From Deltaproteobacteria bacterium (GTDB taxonomy: Bacteria > Desulfobacterota > Desulfobulbia > Desulfobulbales > BM004): DNA of 7,972 nt. This document shows positions 6,575 to 7,972 of the stretch, piece after piece. Within the stretch, counting starts at the first letter, position 1. Each line of letters starts with the position of its first letter. The DNA lies in the NCBI GenBank assembly GCA_019313095.1, contig JAFDBU010000011.1, positions 1 to 7,972 of the forward strand. Reading direction: 5' to 3'. Under the pieces are notes generated by a model, which saw nothing but the letters and a program-made list of their open reading frames with translations, was not told where the DNA came from and ran no database searches. The position numbers and the translations under genes are program-made.

Positions 6575-7816
6575 ATGAAACGTAGGGTAGTAGTGACAGG
6601 CACCGGTCTGGTTACCCCACTGGGAACCGGAACTGAGAAAACCTGGCGCAACCTGTGTGCGGGGGTCAGCGGCATCGGGCCGATAACAAGGTTTGACACC
6701 AGCGATTTTGCAGTTAAAATAGCGGCTGAAGTCAAAGACTTCAATGCCGAGGATTTTATCGATTCCAAGCTGGCCCGACATCTTGATCTTTTTGTTCAGT
6801 ATGCAGTGGCAGCAGCAGACATGGCTTTGAAGGCTGCCAATCTGTCCGTTGACGACTCGAATGCGGAGCGGGTCGGTGTATTTACAGGTAATGGTATCGG
6901 TGGTCTGACAACCATTGAGAAATATCATCAGATCTGCCTCGAACGAGGCCCCCGCAAGATCACGCCGTTTTTTATTCCCATGGTCATTTCAAACCTAAGC
7001 GCCGGGCAGATTTCCATAGTTTTCGGGGCCAAAGGGCCGAATCTGTCTGTGACCACGGCATGCGCAGCAGGTACCCATGCGGTCGGCGAGGCTTTTCGTT
7101 CAATAAGCCGTGATGAGTGTGATGTTGCCATTACAGGAGGCAGCGAATCAACCATCTGTCCTTTGGCAGTAGGCGGTTTTAATGCCATGAAAGCCTTGTC
7201 CAGACAGAATGAAAATCCGGAAAAGGCATGCAGGCCTTTTGACAAAGACAGGGACGGCTTTATCATCTCCGAAGGTGGAGGCATGTTAGTGCTGGAAGAG
7301 CTTGAGTACGCCCGCCAACGTGGCGCTGATATACTGGCTGAGGTGGTCGGGTTCGGTCTGTCAGGGGATGGTTTTCACATGGCCGCTCCTCCAGAGGACG
7401 GTGACGGAGCTGTTCGCTGCATGCGGATGGCCTTGAGTGATGCCGGGCTGGCACCCGAGGATATTGACTATATAAATGCCCATGGCACGTCAACTCCCTT
7501 AAACGATGTGGTGGAAACCCGGGCGATAAAAACCGTTTTTGGCGAACATGCTTATAAACTTGCCGTCAGTTCCACAAAATCCATGATCGGACACATGCTC
7601 GGAGGTGCTGGAGGAATTGAGTCTGTCTTTCTGGCTCTTGCTGTCAAGAATCAGCTTATACCCCCAACTGTAAACCTGGAGAATCCTGATCCTGAGTGTG
7701 ACCTGGATTATGTGCCTAACAAGGCAAGAGAGACTGTTATCAGAGCCGCAATTTCAAATTCGTTCGGGTTTGGCGGCACGAATGGCGTTATTGTTATGAA
7801 AAAATTTGATCTGTAA
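6575..7816 (+). CDS. fabF: Beta-ketoacyl-ACP synthase II (FabF)
   Basis: FabF elongates acyl-ACP by condensing it with malonyl-ACP. From ATG 6575 the protein is 413 residues and starts MKRRVVVTGTGLVTPLG. An in-frame GTG at 6566 would add three residues, but GGGTGA at 6564-6569 makes a good Shine-Dalgarno for the ATG. With this start the catalytic residues have the same numbers as in E. coli FabF: Cys163 (TTACAAGT), His303 (NAHGTSTPLND) and His340 (GHMLGGAGG), with Lys335 in STKSMIGH. The C-terminal gate motif NSFGFGGTNG is present. The Cys-His-His set marks a KASI/II-type enzyme, distinct from the Cys-His-Asn FabH upstream. It is the usual partner of acpP and is followed after 27 nt by rpiB. 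Confidence 0.97.
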   Translation: MKRRVVVTGTGLVTPLGTGTEKTWRNLCAGVSGIGPITRFDTSDFAVKIAAEVKDFNAEDFIDSKLARHLDLFVQYAVAAADMALKAANLSVDDSNAERVGVFTGNGIGGLTTIEKYHQICLERGPRKITPFFIPMVISNLSAGQISIVFGAKGPNLSVTTACAAGTHAVGEAFRSISRDECDVAITGGSESTICPLAVGGFNAMKALSRQNENPEKACRPFDKDRDGFIISEGGGMLVLEELEYARQRGADILAEVVGFGLSGDGFHMAAPPEDGDGAVRCMRMALSDAGLAPEDIDYINAHGTSTPLNDVVETRAIKTVFGEHAYKLAVSSTKSMIGHMLGGAGGIESVFLALAVKNQLIPPTVNLENPDPECDLDYVPNKARETVIRAAISNSFGFGGTNGVIVMKKFDL

Positions 7817-7832
7817 AGCAGATTTTACTGTT

Positions 7833-7840
7833 GAGGTGAT
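7833..7840 (+). promoter_or_regulatory. Ribosome binding site of rpiB
   Basis: GAGGTGAT lies shortly before GTG 7844, with 7 nt from GAGG to the start. The ATG at 7839 is in another frame and meets a stop after four codons, so the GTG is the start. Confidence 0.75.
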
Positions 7841-7843
7841 GCA

Positions 7844-7972
7844 GTGCGGGTAGCCATAGGGTGTGATCATGGCGGAATTGATCTGAAAAATACGATTATA
7901 ACAGTTCTTAAGGGTCTTGGGTATACAGTTGATGACCAAGGCTGCAATTCAACTGAATCAGTAGATTATCCC
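7844..7972 (+). CDS. rpiB: Ribose-5-phosphate isomerase B, N-terminal part (runs off the right edge)
   Basis: RpiB interconverts ribose 5-phosphate and ribulose 5-phosphate in the pentose phosphate pathway. The first 43 codons are in the window, from GTG 7844 to the last base, still open. The start MRVAIGCDHGGIDLK matches the RpiB/LacAB N-terminus, with Asp8 and His9 in the sugar-phosphate binding loop. The segment STESVDYP is the conserved motif that follows strand two. Full-length RpiB is about 145-150 residues, so roughly two thirds is missing. It follows fabF closely (27 nt). A fabF-rpiB junction is common in Desulfobacterota, where glyA often comes next, so this is likely part of the same transcript. 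Confidence 0.9.
   Translation, partial: MRVAIGCDHGGIDLKNTIITVLKGLGYTVDDQGCNSTESVDYP

Noticed and set aside
1..7972. CRISPR array, tRNA or rRNA genes, insertion sequence, phage genes
   Set aside because: No direct-repeat array, no transposase or integrase motifs and no RNA gene signatures were seen; the window is filled by core metabolic genes.

Overview
The window is one plus-strand run of fatty acid synthesis genes from what looks like an anaerobic bacterium of the Desulfobacterota (former Deltaproteobacteria). The order is plsX (5'-truncated), fabH, an acyl-CoA dehydrogenase gene, etfB, etfA, fabG, acpP, fabF and the first 43 codons of rpiB. The lineage guess rests on the plsX-fabH...fabG-acpP-fabF-rpiB order and on an Etf alpha subunit with an N-terminal two-cluster ferredoxin domain. 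It is an inference, not a database result.

Layout: bases 1 to about 105 do not belong with the rest. They are about 66% G+C over the first 90 bases, against about 39% over bases 121-210. Read on the minus strand they encode a clear C-terminal piece of cytochrome c oxidase subunit II. The plsX homology begins only at about 91-112, so the left end is very probably a chimeric join, and the N-terminal part of PlsX is missing. Bases 91-2051 hold plsX and fabH, which overlap by 4 nt. After a 118-nt gap comes an acyl-CoA dehydrogenase/EtfB/EtfA cassette (2170-5354), in the place where fabD often lies in bacterial fab clusters. EtfA overlaps fabG by one base. After an AT-rich gap with a possible promoter come acpP, a 129-nt gap containing an imperfect inverted repeat, fabF, and then rpiB running off the right edge.

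How the genes work together: PlsX makes acyl-phosphate for phospholipid synthesis. FabH starts chains by condensing an acyl-CoA primer with malonyl-ACP, FabF elongates, FabG does the first reduction, and AcpP carries the intermediates. Neither fabD nor any recognisable enoyl-ACP reductase (FabI/FabK/FabL/FabV) is present in the window. Instead there is a flavin dehydrogenase with its own Etf. The Etf carries an eight-cysteine ferredoxin domain and the EtfB motif seen in electron-bifurcating Etfs. The gene order is that of the caffeyl-CoA reductase CarCDE type. The most interesting idea here is that this complex supplies an enoyl-thioester reduction, or a short acyl-CoA primer for FabH, within the fatty acid operon. 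The sequence does not prove this, and a beta-oxidation role is also possible.
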